A stretch of DNA of 64,000 bases, taken from assembly GCF_001659725.1 (NCBI RefSeq), contig NZ_CP015922.1, forward strand, positions 2,108,001 to 2,172,000, in the 5' to 3' direction. The stretch is from Polynucleobacter wuianus (GTDB taxonomy: Bacteria; Pseudomonadota; Gammaproteobacteria; Burkholderiales; Burkholderiaceae). The translations under genes and the position numbers were made by a program. Position 1 is the first letter of the stretch. Every line of letters starts with the position of its first letter. The notes under the pieces were generated by a model. It saw only the letters and a program-made list of their open reading frames with translations, made no database searches and was not told where the DNA came from. Shown here in pieces: positions 61,803-64,000 of the stretch.

Positions 61803-63122
61803 TTACTTGCCGTCTTTGTTAACTTGCACAATATTGAAGTGAATCGTTGCCCAGATCAAAATGAGAACAGGCGCACCAATAATTGCAGTGCCGTAGAAGA
61901 AAGCCTGATAACCAAAGCTATCAACGAACACACCCGAAAAGCCTGCCAGCCACTTCGGCAGCAAAAGCATCATCGAACTAAATAAAGCGTACTGAGTCGC
62001 AGAATATCGAATATTAGTTAGGGATGATAAGAAAGCAATAAAAGCAGCGCTCGCAATGCCTGAGCTGAGGTTGTCAGCTGAGATTACCCAGATCAAGCCA
62101 TGTAAATCATGGCCTTGAGTCGCCAACCAAGCAAACAACAAATTACTCACTGCGGATAACACGGCACCCACAAATAAAATTCGTAAGACCCCAAAACGCA
62201 AAGTAAGAACGCCTCCCACAAATGCGCCAACTAAAGTCATAATCACGCCAAATACTTTACTAACTGCCGCGACTTCATCTTTTGTGTAGCCCATATCAAC
62301 ATAAAACGGATTGGCCATAATTCCCATTACGACATCGCTAATACGATAAATGGCTATTAGAGACAAAATCAGAATGGCATGCCAACGATAACGTGTGATG
62401 AACTCTGCAAAGGGCTCAACAAGGGTTTGATAAAGCCACGCTTTTGCATCGCGCGCTTTGGCCAACTCATAACGTGCTGGCTCTTTGCTAAATAAGGTAG
62501 TTAAGACACCAACCCCAATAGATCCAGCCATACAAAGGTATGCAAATTGCCAGGCACCTGCGTCGTAGCCGCCACCTGTTTCAACTCTGGCTGCAAGCCA
62601 TAGAACACCAGCGCCAGCCCAAATCAAAGCCAGTCGATAGCCAGTCTGATAAGTTGCTGCAAGCGCAGCCTGGTGATCGCTATTGGCCGATTCAATGCGA
62701 AAAGCATCCAAGGCAATATCTTGGGTCGCAGATCCAAACGCCACTAACAACGCACACCAAACTACTAAATTGAGCGTAATCTTGGGATCAAGAGTCGACA
62801 TTCCAACTAGACCAAGAATGATGAGTGCTTGTGCAAAAATCAGCCAGCTTCTTCTACGGCCCAACAATTTAGTTAAGAACGGAATTTGTACGCGATCAAC
62901 TAAAGGTGCCCAAACCCACTTGAATGCATATATCAAGCCAACCCAAGTGAGATAACCAATAGTGCTGCGATCAATACCAGCCTCACGCAACCAGAAGCTT
63001 AGAGTTCCCAGAATGAGCAAAAGCGGCAGGCCGGCAGAGAAACCCAAAAAGAGCATACGCAAGCAAGGCCATTCGAGATATACCCGAAAGTCTTTTAGCC
63101 AAGATTGAACTGCGGTGAACAC
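61803..63122 (-). CDS. AmpG-like MFS transporter
   Basis: Inner-membrane transporter of 439 residues with about 12 membrane segments. FLGFSAGLPLLLILGTLSFWLREAGID (near residues 26-53) and VGLIYAFKWVWAPLVDR are typical of AmpG permeases, which import anhydro-muropeptides for peptidoglycan recycling. Whether it takes muropeptides is inferred from family; the lytic transglycosylase in the window makes such products. It lies 15 bases downstream of metW. Confidence 0.88.
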   Translation of the reverse strand: MFTAVQSWLKDFRVYLEWPCLRMLFLGFSAGLPLLLILGTLSFWLREAGIDRSTIGYLTWVGLIYAFKWVWAPLVDRVQIPFLTKLLGRRRSWLIFAQALIILGLVGMSTLDPKITLNLVVWCALLVAFGSATQDIALDAFRIESANSDHQAALAATYQTGYRLALIWAGAGVLWLAARVETGGGYDAGAWQFAYLCMAGSIGVGVLTTLFSKEPARYELAKARDAKAWLYQTLVEPFAEFITRYRWHAILILSLIAIYRISDVVMGIMANPFYVDMGYTKDEVAAVSKVFGVIMTLVGAFVGGVLTLRFGVLRILFVGAVLSAVSNLLFAWLATQGHDLHGLIWVISADNLSSGIASAAFIAFLSSLTNIRYSATQYALFSSMMLLLPKWLAGFSGVFVDSFGYQAFFYGTAIIGAPVLILIWATIHFNIVQVNKDGK

Positions 63123-63137
63123 CTTTGTATTTATTTT

Positions 63138-63728
63138 CTAGGCACGACGAATGTGGAATAAAGCAAGGCTACCAAATAGATTTGGCATCAGAGTGACTTG
63201 TCGACCATCATGCAAAATGCACTGATCAATCACTTGTAGGCCAAGACTTGAGGCTAACTTCTCAAAGTCAGCAACCGTCAGAACGCGTACATTCGGAGTG
63301 TTGTACCACTGATAGGGTAAGCTCTTCGACACCGGCATGCGTCCTAAACCAACTGCCAAGCGATGTGACCAGTGGCCGAAATTCGGAAATGACACAATCG
63401 ACTCTTTACCAACGCGCACCACTTCACGCAAAATCTTTTCAGTCTGATGAATCGTCTGAACTGTCTGAGACAAAACAACAGTATCAAAACTATTGTCTTC
63501 AAACAGTGCTAAACCTCCCTCTAAGTCTTGCTGAATGACATTCAAACCTTTTTGCACGCAGGCTAGTACACGCGCATCATCAATCTCTACTCCATAAGCG
63601 TGAACCGGTTTTTGCTTTTGCAAAAACTCCAGAAAGCTGCCGTCACCACAGCCCAAGTCAAGCACTTGACTATTAGGAGCAATCCAATTGGCTATCGCGG
63701 CAAAGTCAGCGCGCTTGTGCATAGTCAT
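63138..63728 (-). CDS. metW: Methionine biosynthesis protein MetW
   Basis: A 196-residue methyltransferase-like protein. The SAM-binding loop VLDLGCGDGSFLEFL is near residue 20, with the FPNFGHWSHRLAVG segment near residue 114 and YQWYNTPNVRVLT near residue 138, which mark MetW. In other proteobacteria MetW is required with MetX for homoserine acylation, by a mechanism still not fully clear. Its ATG overlaps the metX stop by four bases, so the two are coupled. Confidence 0.94.
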   Translation of the reverse strand: MTMHKRADFAAIANWIAPNSQVLDLGCGDGSFLEFLQKQKPVHAYGVEIDDARVLACVQKGLNVIQQDLEGGLALFEDNSFDTVVLSQTVQTIHQTEKILREVVRVGKESIVSFPNFGHWSHRLAVGLGRMPVSKSLPYQWYNTPNVRVLTVADFEKLASSLGLQVIDQCILHDGRQVTLMPNLFGSLALFHIRRA

Positions 63729-64000
63729 GATTGCACCTCAAGCATCTGCTTGAAATACGCTCTCACTAAATTGTGATAACGCTCATCATCTAACAAGAAC
63801 GCATCGTGGCCATGGGGTGCATCAATCTCCGCATAAGTCACTTCACTCTTATTGCTTAAGAGTGATTGAACAATCTCGCGACTGCGATTCGGCGGGAAAC
63901 GCCAGTCTGTAGAAAAGCTCACCACCAAGAATTTCGCGTGCACCTCAGCTAAGGCGCGGTTCAAACTACCATCGTAACGGCGCGAAGGATCAAAGTAATC
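63725..64000 (-). CDS. metX: Homoserine O-acyltransferase, C-terminal part
   Basis: Only the last 91 residues lie in the window; the gene continues past the right edge. Seen: DYFDPSRRYDGSL at the edge, an AKFLVVSFSTDWRFPP segment with the catalytic Asp, and IDAPHGHDAFLLDD with the catalytic His of the alpha/beta hydrolase triad. MetX acylates homoserine to start direct homocysteine formation; acetyl versus succinyl use depends on residues outside the window. It is followed by metW. Confidence 0.93.
   Translation of the reverse strand, partial: DYFDPSRRYDGSLNRALAEVHAKFLVVSFSTDWRFPPNRSREIVQSLLSNKSEVTYAEIDAPHGHDAFLLDDERYHNLVRAYFKQMLEVQS

Noticed and set aside
1..64000. Mobile elements, CRISPR arrays, tRNA or rRNA genes
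   Set aside because: No transposase or integrase, no regularly spaced repeats, and no tRNA-like cloverleaf or rRNA sequence noticed.

Overview
The window looks like chromosomal core DNA of a small-genome freshwater betaproteobacterium of the order Burkholderiales, most likely Polynucleobacter or a close relative. Support comes from the mid-40s GC content (by eye), very tight gene packing, a Burkholderiales-type gene order (rhodanese-grxC-secB-gpsA, gshA-gshB-PTS IIA-ptsH-ptsI, ybeD-lipB-lipA, dsbA-SPOR-argS), a two-gene MetH, a PhaM-like protein, and an SAH riboswitch in front of ahcY. I see no rRNA, tRNA, insertion sequence, prophage, CRISPR array or integron. Two genes run off the ends (gpsA at the left, metX at the right). 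No gene-free stretch exceeds 300 bases.

Layout. 1-4.8 kb: rhodanese-grxC-secB-gpsA, divergent from gpmA-ctpA-moeB. 4.8-9.5 kb: a truncated regulatory PTS (EIIA-Man-like, HPr, EI) behind glutathione synthesis (gshA, gshB). 9.6-12.4 kb: a nitrogen cluster of TorF-like porin, glnK and amt, with an NtrC-like site upstream and a palindromic terminator at its end. 12.7-17.7 kb: ubiK, then lipoate genes with a lipoprotein, a hydrolase, a thioredoxin-like ferredoxin and a VanZ protein. 17.7-19.8 kb: birA-coaX and rfaE2. 19.9-24.7 kb: a five-gene lipid-modification/peroxide cluster (exported glutathione peroxidase, FAD amine-oxidase-like protein, DUF1365, CFA-synthase-like methyltransferase, SDR). 24.7-27.8 kb: dsbA, SPOR, argS. 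28-36 kb: split metH, PhaM, an MBL hydrolase, a small DUF1289 gene between 33488 and 33664, AcuI, a small lipoprotein, a flavin reductase and a GST. 36.3-42.2 kb: an RND efflux triad. 42.3-47.8 kb: pteridine reductase-like SDR, folB, ttcA, glmU, glmS. 47.8-53.7 kb: MidA-like methyltransferase, cca, NDUFA9-like protein, lytic transglycosylase, 5-formyl-THF cyclo-ligase. 53.7-57.4 kb: metK - SAH riboswitch - ahcY - metF. 57.6-64 kb: two LpxL-type acyltransferases, dapF, pyrE, xth, an AmpG-like MFS protein, metW and metX.

How it fits together. Methyl-cycle genes are unusually dense: metK (SAM made), ahcY (SAH removed), metF and the split metH (homocysteine remethylated), 5-formyl-THF cyclo-ligase (C1 folate supply), and metX/metW (homocysteine entry). 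Control in this block looks RNA-based: an SAH riboswitch with a hairpin covering the ahcY ribosome binding site, and a structured metK leader that I cannot assign to a known class. Envelope functions are the other theme: LPS acyl and heptose steps, UDP-GlcNAc synthesis, peptidoglycan turnover, RND efflux and phospholipid acyl-chain modification.
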